Source of the DNA: Pseudobdellovibrio sp031428275
GTDB lineage: Bacteria > Bdellovibrionota > Bdellovibrionia > Bdellovibrionales > Bdellovibrionaceae
Reading direction: 5' to 3'
Length of the DNA stretch: 64,000 bases
Assembly (NCBI GenBank): GCA_031428275.1
Contig: JANPPC010000043.1
Location: 62,001-126,000 of the forward strand
A program made the position numbers and the translations under genes. Every line of letters begins with the position of its first letter. The first letter of the stretch is position 1. Positions 51,805-60,053 of this stretch are shown piece by piece. The notes under the pieces were generated by a model. The model saw only the letters and a list, made by a program, of their open reading frames with translations. It was not told where the DNA came from and did not search any database.

Positions 51805-52431
51805 TTAAGGGCACAGCCAGGTTTGATCGATTGGTTTTTTTTGACCCTCACCAAATTTGTATAGCGCTCGGCGATGTCCATCGCGGGCTAAAAGTAACCA
51901 TTCGATTTCTTCGATAACAAAGGTAACAACCGCAAAATGATTAAAACCAATTTCCGTCGATTGCAATTGTAAGTCAGCCGAGCTGGTTTCTTGATTGAGG
52001 CCACTACCCGCTTCTTCTAAAGAACTACCCGGTGACGAAACTAAGTAGCAGCGCCTTGAGGCAACACTTAAGCGCTGCCAACTTTCTTTAGCCACTTCGT
52101 TATTATAATTTAAAATCGTGCGGCCTCGAAATCTAATTTGGTATTTTTTTTTGTGACTGTAACCTAAAAAACTTGTCTTTACATTTTGCGAAAGTTCGAC
52201 GAATTTTTTTGATCTCGAATCAGTATGGAAGGCAATCGAGTTTGCTTCCCAATCGACCGAACGTAGAATCACAGTTCTAACTTCGGGGTAGGCAGTTCCT
52301 ATCGTGACTAGATAAACTTGGTGAAGCTCGTGCCTTACGTCGACGATGGCTCTAGACAATTGATGACGAAGAAACTCTAATGTTTGGCTTAAATCGTTTC
52401 GATAATCGTCATTCAACAGAAGCTCCGCCAT
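51805..52431 (-). CDS. Pyridoxamine-phosphate-oxidase-like flavin protein
   Basis: 208 residues. ELHQVYLVTIGTAYPEVRTVILRSVDWEANSIAFHTDSRSKKFVEL matches the split-barrel FMN-binding fold of PNPOx-type proteins (R-VxLR and FxTDxRSxK motifs), and VIEEIEWLLLARDGHRRALY is the usual C-terminal region. The length is close to PdxH, but the substrate-binding C-terminus ends in WLCP rather than the PdxH RLxP motif, so a related oxidase of unknown substrate is more likely. It is a single gene, divergent from the fasciclin gene. Confidence 0.8.
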   Translation of the reverse strand: MAELLLNDDYRNDLSQTLEFLRHQLSRAIVDVRHELHQVYLVTIGTAYPEVRTVILRSVDWEANSIAFHTDSRSKKFVELSQNVKTSFLGYSHKKKYQIRFRGRTILNYNNEVAKESWQRLSVASRRCYLVSSPGSSLEEAGSGLNQETSSADLQLQSTEIGFNHFAVVTFVIEEIEWLLLARDGHRRALYKFGEGQKKPIDQTWLCP

Positions 52432-52605
52432 TTTTTATTATAGCATCGTATACTCATTCGAAAGATTGTTGAATAAACTTTTTGTTGCACTATCTTCTAA
52501 TGATGGCCTTACACACTTTCAAGTTGCAGGTACCATTCACAAAGTAGCCGTGTTACTACAATATCGTTTCGATATAACTCGAAACTAATCCAAAGGAGAC
52601 AATAA

Positions 52606-53031
52606 ATGTCTAACCAAACACATGATATCGTAGATACAGCAGTTGCCGCCGGCACATTCAAAACTTTAGTTGCAGCAGTCGGAGCCGCAGCTTTAGTTGA
52701 AACTTTAAAAAGCGCTGGCCCTTTCACAGTATTTGCACCAAGCGATGAGGCTTTTGCAAAATTACCAGCGGGCACCGTTGAAAGTCTTATCAAACCCGAA
52801 AATAAAGCGAAGCTTGCAGCTATTTTGAAGTTTCACGTGATGTCTGGAAAAGTAATGGCGTCAGATGTAACCGGAAAAGTTTTATCGCCAGCTTCAGTTC
52901 ACGGCGAAAACCTGCATGTTGACGGAACACACGGTGTAACTGTAAACGGAGCAAAAGTTGTTGCGGCCGATATATCTTGCACAAATGGCGTTATCCACGT
53001 GATCGATACAGTGATCATGCCAAAGCATTAA
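52606..53031 (+). CDS. Fasciclin-domain protein
   Basis: 141 residues forming a single FAS1 domain: DIVDTAVAAGTFKTLVAAV, GPFTVFAPSDEAFAKLP, LAAILKFHVMSGKVMASDV and the closing NGVIHVIDTVIMP, all standard fasciclin blocks. No signal peptide is seen, although FAS1 proteins are usually exported, so it may act in the cytoplasm or leave by another route. AAAGGAG precedes the ATG by eight bases and a terminator follows. Confidence 0.93.
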   Translation: MSNQTHDIVDTAVAAGTFKTLVAAVGAAALVETLKSAGPFTVFAPSDEAFAKLPAGTVESLIKPENKAKLAAILKFHVMSGKVMASDVTGKVLSPASVHGENLHVDGTHGVTVNGAKVVAADISCTNGVIHVIDTVIMPKH

Positions 53032-53063
53032 TCTTTATTCTTTAAAGATTCAAACTTTGATTG

Positions 53064-53097
53064 AGCCCTTGAACTAAAATTCAGGGGCTTTATTTTT
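53064..53097 (+). terminator. Rho-independent terminator after fasciclin gene
   Basis: AGCCCTTGAA (53064-53073) pairs with TTCAGGGGCT (53080-53089) with one G-T, followed by TTATTTTT. Confidence 0.85.
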
Positions 53098-53170
53098 CGA
53101 AGTACGAAATCTGAATGCAACGCCGATGACAATTTGACAGCGCTGGCAGTTTTAAGACTAAGCCTTCGCT

Positions 53171-53590
53171 CTAACTTTTCTTGTCTGGTGGCTGATTTTT
53201 CTTCGGCGGATTGTTCGATAAAATCATCGTGTCTTGAACGGCCGAAAGTTGAGACGTATCTTTTTGCTTAAAGCCTTTTACTTTTTTCTGTGTATCGACT
53301 TTATTTAATTGCTCGGTTAAATCAACCGTGACCGAACCAAAACAACGAACCTGACAGGCTAAACGACGGCCATCTAAGTAATAACTGGTACCTATTAAAT
53401 TCAATTCTGCTTTACCCGGCTCGGGGATCGAATTATCACCTTCGATAATTTTTACGCGACATTCAGCGCACGAAGCAATTCCGCCGCAGATTGATTTAAT
53501 TTTTAAACCATTTTCGGTCGCGATTTTCAGAAGTGATTTTGACGGATCAACATCGACTTCAATATTTTGAGGCATGAATTTAATTTTCAT
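53171..53590 (-). CDS. 2Fe-2S ferredoxin
   Basis: 139 residues. The plant/adrenodoxin-type cluster ligands are ICGGIASCAECRV (CxxxxxCxxC) and, later, RRLACQVRCFG. The tail after about residue 100 is basic and polar (KKVKGFKQKDTSQ ... KKNQPPDKKS) and not part of the fold. The start at ATG 53590 (MKIKFMPQNIEVD) is favoured because GGAAG lies six bases upstream; ATG 53602 is in frame but lacks a ribosome site. It follows tyrS by 16 bp. Its electron-transfer partner is not evident. Confidence 0.9.
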   Translation of the reverse strand: MKIKFMPQNIEVDVDPSKSLLKIATENGLKIKSICGGIASCAECRVKIIEGDNSIPEPGKAELNLIGTSYYLDGRRLACQVRCFGSVTVDLTEQLNKVDTQKKVKGFKQKDTSQLSAVQDTMILSNNPPKKNQPPDKKS

Positions 53591-53606
53591 TTTTGCTTCC
53601 ATGGCA

Positions 53607-54839
53607 CTACAGCACCACTATCTTTATAAATTTTTTCTTACCGGCTTTAATCACCATTGAGTCGCCAGCCTTCAGATCTAGTTTCAATTTCGCATCAGCT
53701 ACTTTTTGCTGATCGATTTGAACTCCCCCGCCCGTTATCAAGCGAGTCGCTTCACCGTTTGAAGTTGATAAACCCGCTTGCACCATCAAGAGCGTTAAGC
53801 CCACAGACTGTGCGCTTATTTTAAATTCTTCAATGACATCTGGCATTCCCTTATCAGAGAATATTCGATTGAATTCATCTACCGCTGCTTGGCCTGCCGC
53901 CGCAGAATGGAAGCGCGTTACTAACATCTTTGCTAATTCGACTTTAACATCACGTGGGTGTTTTTTACCTTCTTGCACGTCTTTTTTTAGCTGCGCCAAT
54001 TCGCTTGGCTTCATGCTGGTCAATAGCTCGTAGTAGCGATACATCAGCTCGTCAGAGACACGCATCGTTTTACCGAACATGTCTTTTGGGTTTTCATCAA
54101 CGCCGATGTAATTATCTAAAGACTTAGACATTTTATTCACGCCGTCTAGGCCCTCTAAAATCGGCATCGTTAAAATACATTGCTGCTCAACGCCGTAGGC
54201 TGATTGTAATTCGCGACCCACCAGTAAGTTAAACTTCTGGTCCGTGCCACCTAATTCAAGATCTGACCTAAGCGCCACCGAATCGTAACCTTGGCAAAGC
54301 GGATACATAAATTCATGAAGTGAAATGGGTACGTTTGCTTTATAACGTTTCGTAAAATCGTCGCGCTCAAGCATTTGTGCGACCGTATACTTCGCCGATA
54401 GTTTAATAAAATCGATCGAAGTTAGTTTTAATAACCACGTTGAATTGTAAACAATTTCGGTTTTCTCGGGATCTAAGATTTTAAAAATTTGTTTCGCGTA
54501 CGTTCGGCCGTTCGATTCAATTTCTTCGCGGGTTAAAATCGGGCGCGTTGTGTTTTTACCCGATGGGTCGCCGATTAAAGCCGTAAAATCACCGATTAAA
54601 AACTGAATATGGTGACCTAAATCTTGCAGAGTTTTTAGCTTATTAATTACGACCGTGTGACCGATATGAATATCAGGTCGGCTGGGGTCGGCACCTAACT
54701 TAATATTTAACGGCTTCTTTTTTTCAGAACTTTTTTTAAGTTTCTTTAAAAATTCAGCATCGTTGATGAAATCAACGGTGCCGTGCTTGATGAGTTCAAG
54801 CTGTTCTTCAGGTGGTAAAAAATTCGTCTGCATCGCCAT
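53607..54839 (-). CDS. tyrS: Tyrosyl-tRNA synthetase
   Basis: 410-residue class I synthetase. The HIGH-type motif is in PDIHIGHTVVINKL, the tyrosine-binding region includes LYPLCQGYDSVALRSDLELGGTDQKFNLLVG, and KMSKS is in GVNKMSKSLDN. The C-terminal S4-like RNA-binding domain is present (EATRLITGGGVQIDQQKV). AGGAAG precedes the ATG by seven bases. It lies between rny and the ferredoxin gene on the same strand. Confidence 0.95.
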   Translation of the reverse strand: MAMQTNFLPPEEQLELIKHGTVDFINDAEFLKKLKKSSEKKKPLNIKLGADPSRPDIHIGHTVVINKLKTLQDLGHHIQFLIGDFTALIGDPSGKNTTRPILTREEIESNGRTYAKQIFKILDPEKTEIVYNSTWLLKLTSIDFIKLSAKYTVAQMLERDDFTKRYKANVPISLHEFMYPLCQGYDSVALRSDLELGGTDQKFNLLVGRELQSAYGVEQQCILTMPILEGLDGVNKMSKSLDNYIGVDENPKDMFGKTMRVSDELMYRYYELLTSMKPSELAQLKKDVQEGKKHPRDVKVELAKMLVTRFHSAAAGQAAVDEFNRIFSDKGMPDVIEEFKISAQSVGLTLLMVQAGLSTSNGEATRLITGGGVQIDQQKVADAKLKLDLKAGDSMVIKAGKKKFIKIVVL

Positions 54840-54862
54840 GTCGCTTCTTCCTATGCCCAGCC

Positions 54863-56425
54863 CTAGCGAGCGATCTCAACCGCGCGAGTTTCGCGAACAA
54901 TCGTGACTTTTACTTGGCCCACATGCGGAAGTTCGCGTTCGATTTTCTTTACGATATCGCGCGCAAGCATCAAACTTTGATCGTCAGTTACACGCGAGCT
55001 TTCAACTAGAACGCGCACTTCGCGACCGGCTTGCACCGCCACTGATTTAAGAACTCCGTCGAAAGAATTAGAAATTGATTCCAAATCTTTTAAACGGTTA
55101 ATAAAATTATCCATCTGTTGGCGACGAGCACCCGGACGAGCATTCGATAAAATATTTGCCGAGTGAACAATCCACGCTAACGCTGAATTTGGCTTTTCGC
55201 TGTCGTGATGCGCGCGGATCGCGTGAACAATCTCTTCGCTTTCACCAAATTTCTTCGCTAGGTCGGCGCCTACGTTAGCGTAGTTGCCTTCGAAAGTGTG
55301 ATCAGCGGCTAAACCGATGTTATGTAATAAACCGGCGCGTTTAGCGATCTTAATGTTCATACCAATTTCGGCCGCCAATAAACCCGATATATGTGCCACT
55401 TCTAAAGCGTGGTTTAATGCATTCTGAGCATGTGTGCTGCGGTATTTTAAACTACCTAGCATTTTTACCAATTCATTATGAATTTGCGTAATGCCAAGTT
55501 CGACGACGACTTTATCGCCTTCTTCCTTCATTGATTTGGCTAATTCTAATTTTTGTTTTTCAACAACTTCTTCGATGCGGGCCGGGTGCACGCGACCGTC
55601 TTCCATTAACTTATCAACTGTACGACGAGCCAATTCGCGGCGGATCGGATCAAAACCCGAAATCACAATTGTTTCGGGAGTATCATCAACGATCAAATCG
55701 ACTCCGCATAAAGCTTCAAGCGTTCTGATGTTACGACCCTCACGACCGATAATTTTACCTTTCATTTCGTCTGAAGTTAAACTCATGACCGATACGGTTC
55801 GCTCAGAAGTAAATTCTGAAGCGAAGCGCGCTAAAGCACGCGCTAATATATTACGTGAACGACGATCAGCCTCTTTTAAGGTTTCGTCTTCGATTTCAGA
55901 AATACGTTTACCCGCTTCTAACTTCGCCGTTTCTTCTAGTACTTGAAACAATTCGCGTTTAGCTTGGTCTTGCGACATCTGTGCAACATTTTCTAATTTT
56001 TTTTGTAAGAAAGTAGTTTGTTCAACGTTTGCGCGTTCAACTTCTTTTAAGCGACTTTCAGAGACAACGATTTTTTCTTCGCGGTCTTTAAGCTGATTCA
56101 TAAACTTATCATTTTCATCTAGGCGATGCTTAAATTGGTCTTCAACTTCTTTTAAGCGCCGCTCGAGCTGTTGCTCTTTATTTTTAAGCTGAGACTTTTG
56201 TTTGTTGATTTCGGTCTCAACATTTTTCTTAGCTTTCATTTCGAAATCTTTTGATTTCGCATCAGAATCTTTTTTGATTTTGATAGACTCAGACTTGGCT
56301 TTGTTTAAAATGCGGTCTGCTTCTTCCCTTGCTGATTTTTTTGTATTTTGATCTTGAATACGTTTAACGGCAAACACAACGAATGCCCCAACTAAAAACC
56401 CGACCAATACGAATATTAACTCCAC
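54863..56425 (-). CDS. rny: Ribonuclease Y with HD-to-HN change
   Basis: 520 residues with the full RNase Y layout: N-terminal membrane helix (ELIFVLVGFLVGAFVVFAV), long coiled coil (about 25-200), KH domain with GKIIGREGRNIRTLE, and an HD domain with ALNHALEVAHISGLLAAEIG and AIRAHHDSEKPNSALAWIV. The metal-binding HD pair (H368-D369 in the B. subtilis enzyme) reads HN here (LLHNIGLAADH; Asn369 on the same numbering). That Asp is needed for catalysis in the studied enzyme. Either activity is altered or a neighbouring residue compensates. It is downstream of the cyclo-ligase gene by 21 bp. Confidence 0.93.
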   Translation of the reverse strand: MELIFVLVGFLVGAFVVFAVKRIQDQNTKKSAREEADRILNKAKSESIKIKKDSDAKSKDFEMKAKKNVETEINKQKSQLKNKEQQLERRLKEVEDQFKHRLDENDKFMNQLKDREEKIVVSESRLKEVERANVEQTTFLQKKLENVAQMSQDQAKRELFQVLEETAKLEAGKRISEIEDETLKEADRRSRNILARALARFASEFTSERTVSVMSLTSDEMKGKIIGREGRNIRTLEALCGVDLIVDDTPETIVISGFDPIRRELARRTVDKLMEDGRVHPARIEEVVEKQKLELAKSMKEEGDKVVVELGITQIHNELVKMLGSLKYRSTHAQNALNHALEVAHISGLLAAEIGMNIKIAKRAGLLHNIGLAADHTFEGNYANVGADLAKKFGESEEIVHAIRAHHDSEKPNSALAWIVHSANILSNARPGARRQQMDNFINRLKDLESISNSFDGVLKSVAVQAGREVRVLVESSRVTDDQSLMLARDIVKKIERELPHVGQVKVTIVRETRAVEIAR

Positions 56426-56446
56426 TTTAAATCTCCTTCAGAACAT

Positions 56447-56974
56447 CTACGTTTGATAAATTGAATTTTCAGTTACGACTTTGTCACATTGAATATCATG
56501 CGCTTCATGCGGTAACTGATCGCACAAAGACATTTCAAAACAAACACCAATTTTTTTACCGCTATACTTTTCTAGGGTTCGGTCAAAAAAACCTCTTCCA
56601 CGACCCAAGCGATGACCCGTTTTGCTATACGCCACGCCCGGAATTACTAAGCCTTTGATTTCACTTAAGGCCACTTCTTCACCATCTAGAGGCTCGCGCA
56701 CGCCTAGACTTGAAGCTTTGAAATTTAAGTTTGAAGTTTTAAATTTAAGCATTTCACCATCGACCAGCGGAAAGCACCATTTGATGTCTTTTGAAACCAA
56801 GCTCCAATCGATTGCTGGTTCATCAGACAAACTTTGGTAAGCGGCCCAGTAACCGTTTTGATCTTCTAATAAATCGTGTAAGTGGCTTTGAATAGCGTTT
56901 GATTTCTGAATACGTGATTCAGAATCTAAAGCCTTAAGCTGTTGTAAAATTCGCGGACGAATCTCTGATTTCAA
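56447..56974 (-). CDS. 5-formyltetrahydrofolate cyclo-ligase
   Basis: 175 residues. Motifs of the family: IKGLVIPGVAYSKTGHRLGRGRGFFDR (nucleotide and folate loop) and KIGVCFEMSLCDQLPHEAHDIQCDKVVTE at the end. It converts 5-formyl-THF to 5,10-methenyl-THF with ATP. The gene order zapA - cyclo-ligase is common in bacteria. It lies 39 bp after zapA and 21 bp before rny, probably one operon. Confidence 0.9.
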   Translation of the reverse strand: MKSEIRPRILQQLKALDSESRIQKSNAIQSHLHDLLEDQNGYWAAYQSLSDEPAIDWSLVSKDIKWCFPLVDGEMLKFKTSNLNFKASSLGVREPLDGEEVALSEIKGLVIPGVAYSKTGHRLGRGRGFFDRTLEKYSGKKIGVCFEMSLCDQLPHEAHDIQCDKVVTENSIYQT

Positions 56975-57013
56975 ATTTAAAACTCCACTTACGATAAAAG
57001 CGTCTTACGGAAA

Positions 57014-57337
57014 CTAGTTCCAGTTCACTTTGTTCGTTTTGGCGTTTTCTAGATCTTGCGAAAGCTTAAGGGCTTTGGCTTCAAGTTTATTCAGTTCAGC
57101 TTGCGCTCGTCTTTTCAGTAGAATCATCTCTTCGGCGATATTAAGGGCGGCCAGTACAGCCGCATTCTGAAAAGATGAGTTTTTAGTGGCGCCCATTGCT
57201 TCGGTCACTTTTGTATTCACGAAGTCGACCAACTCATTAACGGTCTGCTCATCGTGCGACGTCTTAATTTTATAAGAAACTCCGGCAATCTTAAAATGAA
57301 ATAATTTTTTTAAATTTGCTTTTTGAGTTTCTGCCAT
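57014..57337 (-). CDS. zapA: Cell-division protein ZapA
   Basis: 107 residues. FHFKIAGVSYKIKTSHDEQTVNELVDFVNTKV is the ZapA core, followed by NAAVLAALNIAEEMILLKRRA and a C-terminal coiled coil. ZapA bundles FtsZ filaments at the division site. It is the first gene of a leftward set with the cyclo-ligase and rny. Confidence 0.88.
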   Translation of the reverse strand: MAETQKANLKKLFHFKIAGVSYKIKTSHDEQTVNELVDFVNTKVTEAMGATKNSSFQNAAVLAALNIAEEMILLKRRAQAELNKLEAKALKLSQDLENAKTNKVNWN

Positions 57338-57441
57338 AACCGACTCTTAAACTTCCTTCTTGATCTAAAAAATCCAAAGTAAACAAATACTTACCTCTAC
57401 AAGTATGGGGAGCTAGGACCCATCAGGCAAGCCTTTTTGCC

Positions 57442-58014
57442 CTAGTTACATGAACAAATGTCGGCCTTGTCACTTCGGCTGCATTCAAGCGTCGTTTCTG
57501 CCTTTGCTTTTCGATATTGCAAATAGCGAATTTCAGCGTTCGCACGCTTGATTAGCAAATTTCGTTCTCCAGCGCGAATCTCGTTGATTTTAGTAAGGTC
57601 GCTTTCGATTTTTGAATTAATCAGCAAATCACTTAGAACAGATTCGATTGTCGGCACCTTTTGACGCGCTCCGCTAGCAAGGGTCTGGTGAGTTCCGTCG
57701 TCGAGCACCTTCAACAACGTCCACTTATTGTTTTCAAACTTTAATTTCTTACTTTGCCCAGCTTGAGTAAAGGTTGTTTCGCGTTCTTCGATATTGACAC
57801 TTTGTAGGGCAAAATTTTGTTCGATCACTTCATACAACTTTTTAATGCTGGTGATGGGGTCTTTTGTCGCGTGATTGGCAAAATCTCCGCCCGCGCAGTC
57901 GTTTAGAATTTTTTGAAAGCTTGGTATTTTTACGCGTGCGGCTTCGGTCACGCCGGCCGATAGGCATACTGAAAAAAATAGTAAAAATGCATTAAAGATA
58001 TGTAGCTGTCTCAA
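57442..58014 (-). CDS. Secreted protein of unknown function
   Basis: 190 residues: signal peptide (LHIFNAFLLFFSVCLSAGVTEAA), then a mostly helical mature protein. Cysteines occur at ILNDCAGGD and at the end (LECSRSDKADICSCN). No family recognised. The leftward RNA past its stop can fold into two short hairpins (57387-57406 and 57413-57445), possibly its terminator. Confidence 0.7.
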   Translation of the reverse strand: MRQLHIFNAFLLFFSVCLSAGVTEAARVKIPSFQKILNDCAGGDFANHATKDPITSIKKLYEVIEQNFALQSVNIEERETTFTQAGQSKKLKFENNKWTLLKVLDDGTHQTLASGARQKVPTIESVLSDLLINSKIESDLTKINEIRAGERNLLIKRANAEIRYLQYRKAKAETTLECSRSDKADICSCN

Positions 58015-58089
58015 ATTGTGTACCCATAGTTTATAAATTTGGTCTGCTCATGCAAACAGGTATTGGTAAGTTTACGATCCTTGAGCTTG

Positions 58090-58446
58090 TTATTCTTTGT
58101 CACTATCGCATGGAATCGTAGCAAGAATTTTTCCGTCTTTAGCCACCTTGGCTTCAGCGCCGTCGATTCGAGCAAAGTATTTCTCGCCATCTTCTGTGAC
58201 CAACTCGTCACAACGAAGGCTAAGATATGTCGTATTTTCTTCGGCTGCGCACGCGCCAGTTGCGTATCTAGCTGAGGTTTCAAATGTAGGAAGGCGTACT
58301 CGTGCACTTACGTTTGTTGCACGACCTACAAAGTGAACAGTGATCTGACCGTCTTGAATGTTGCGGTCAACACAAAGTATGTCCAATGCAAATGCTTGAG
58401 AAGTGATAACAGATATAGCCGCAGCAGTGATAATAGATTTAATCAT
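58090..58446 (-). CDS. Small secreted protein of unknown function
   Basis: 118 residues with a signal peptide (IKSIITAAAISVITSQAFAL). The mature part is beta-rich (GQITVHFVGRATNVSARVRL, YFARIDGAEAKVAKDGKILA) with four cysteines (LCVDR, GACAAE, LRCDEL, IPCDS), likely two disulfides. No family recognised. It is separated by about 75 bp from the next unknown secreted protein on the same strand. Confidence 0.72.
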   Translation of the reverse strand: MIKSIITAAAISVITSQAFALDILCVDRNIQDGQITVHFVGRATNVSARVRLPTFETSARYATGACAAEENTTYLSLRCDELVTEDGEKYFARIDGAEAKVAKDGKILATIPCDSDKE

Positions 58447-58583
58447 AAAATACCTTCCTTAAGTTAGGTTTAGCCTTCGTCAATGTAGTGCATTTGCTAG
58501 GCCCGAGGCAAACCCTCGCGAGGAGCGCTTGAGGTACCAGGGCGTTATTACAAGTTTAGAAAATAACGTCTTAAAAAATAAAT

Positions 58584-59774
58584 TTAACCCAGAATTGAAT
58601 CTACGTACTCTTCGTAATCAAAAGATTTTAGATCGTTAATCTTTTCACCAATTCCAACTAACTTAATAGGGATTTGTAACTGATCAACAACACCTAAGGC
58701 AACGCCACCCTTAGCTGTGCCGTCCATTTTTGTTAGTACAACGCCGGTTAAACCCAGTGCTTGATGAAACTCTTTAGCTTGAATCAAAGCATTTTGGCCC
58801 GAGTTCGCATCTAGCACGATCCAGGTATCGTGCGGAGCTTCGGCCACCACTTTCGACATCACCCGTTTTACTTTTTTTAACTCATCCATCAACGGAGCCT
58901 GGGTGTGTAATCGCCCGGCCGTATCTAAAATAACATAATCGAAATTTTGTGACTTAGCCTTGGTAACAGCGTCGAATGCAATCGCACTTGGATCTTTCGT
59001 ATTTTCGGGCCAATAGATTTCGACCATGCCGCCTTCGTCACTTGAGCCTTGCGCGCGCTCGGTCCAGGCCTTCAACTGCCCACCCGCCGCGGCCCGAAAC
59101 GTATCGCCTGCCGCCACTAAAACTTTTTTACCTTGAGAAGCTAATTGCGCCGTCATCTTTCCAATCGAAGTGGTCTTACCCGCTCCGTTCACGCCGACCA
59201 CCATCAAGACCGTTGGGCCGCTATTTGACTTAACTAATAGTTCAGAAACTTTTTTATTACCGTAATTTTCAATGTAGTAAGGTCGCAGAATCGCCAGCAT
59301 TTGTTTTTTCAGTGCGCGCTTCACGGCATCTAGATCAGAAGCTTCTTTTGACGAAAGCTCTTCATCAACCACTTCTAATAATTTTTGCACCGTCGTCGGG
59401 CCTAAATCACTTGTGTAAAGCACTTCTTCGATTTGCTCTAGAACGATTTTTTTATCTTGGTTTGAAAAAGCTTTTTTAATTCGGCCAAAAAAACTTTCTT
59501 CAGTTTTTTTCAACGCTTGCTTCAAATTTGTTTCGGGCTCAGCTTCAATCAGAACTAACTTCGGGGCAACGGGTTCACTTGGTTCCGGGCGCAAATAATC
59601 CCGCATCGGAGCCAATTGCTGTACTGATTTCTCTACTGGCTGAGAAGGCTCTTCTGCTTCGGGTGCTTTATTCTTTTTTAACTGCGAAAAAGTAATCGTG
59701 CCAATGATCACAAATAGCAAAACACCGACGAAGATTAGTAAATAAAGTAATTGATTCGAGTGCGCTTCAGACAT
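58584..59774 (-). CDS. ftsY: Signal-recognition-particle receptor FtsY with N-terminal membrane helix
   Basis: 396 residues. The GTPase (NG) domain covers about 100-396: GVNGAGKTTSIGKM (G1), AGDTFRAAAGGQLKAW, LDTAGRLHT (G3), LTKMDGTAKGG (G4) and LVGIGEKINDL. It docks ribosome-SRP complexes to the inner membrane. Residues 8-30 form a membrane helix (LLYLLIFVGVLLFVIIGTIT), unlike E. coli FtsY, which has an acidic A domain; here a short acidic/proline linker follows. It is therefore an integral membrane form. Confidence 0.94.
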   Translation of the reverse strand: MSEAHSNQLLYLLIFVGVLLFVIIGTITFSQLKKNKAPEAEEPSQPVEKSVQQLAPMRDYLRPEPSEPVAPKLVLIEAEPETNLKQALKKTEESFFGRIKKAFSNQDKKIVLEQIEEVLYTSDLGPTTVQKLLEVVDEELSSKEASDLDAVKRALKKQMLAILRPYYIENYGNKKVSELLVKSNSGPTVLMVVGVNGAGKTTSIGKMTAQLASQGKKVLVAAGDTFRAAAGGQLKAWTERAQGSSDEGGMVEIYWPENTKDPSAIAFDAVTKAKSQNFDYVILDTAGRLHTQAPLMDELKKVKRVMSKVVAEAPHDTWIVLDANSGQNALIQAKEFHQALGLTGVVLTKMDGTAKGGVALGVVDQLQIPIKLVGIGEKINDLKSFDYEEYVDSILG

Positions 59775-59796
59775 TTTAATACCCTTTTTTAGCTAC

Positions 59797-60045
59797 TTAT
59801 TTCTTTTTCAGATCATGAAAGCCGTACGGGCAATGACGGCAACCCGTCGTACAGCAATATTGCCGACGGCTCAGGTAAAATGCCGAAAGAACATGACGGC
59901 CGGTCTCGGGGTCAATATATGTGTCTTCTTCGTTTTCGCAAGCTTTTTGATGGGCTTCGGCGATTGCTGCAACAAAACAATCAGCAGTTGAATTTAAGTC
60001 AACTGCTGATTTACTGCCTAAAGGCTTTTTTTGATTGTCTGACAT
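59797..60045 (-). CDS. Small cysteine-rich DUF5522-like protein
   Basis: 82 residues. YIDPETGRHVLSAFYLSRRQYCCTTGCRHCPYGFHDLKKK matches small DUF5522-type proteins, with the CC-x3-C-x2-C pattern probably binding zinc or iron. No biochemical role is known to me. It lies just after smc (8 bp) and before ftsY, all leftward, so it is probably co-expressed with them. Confidence 0.8.
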   Translation of the reverse strand: MSDNQKKPLGSKSAVDLNSTADCFVAAIAEAHQKACENEEDTYIDPETGRHVLSAFYLSRRQYCCTTGCRHCPYGFHDLKKK

Positions 60046-60053
60046 GAAAAATA

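Noticed and set aside
55491..55946. 151-residue open frame on the plus strand
   Set aside because: Antisense to the KH/HD region of RNase Y; Ser/Arg-rich product typical of a shadow frame.
56975..57441. 6S RNA near zapA
   Set aside because: 6S RNA genes often sit beside zapA, but the gaps here (39 bp and about 104 bp) are too small for a molecule of about 180 bases.
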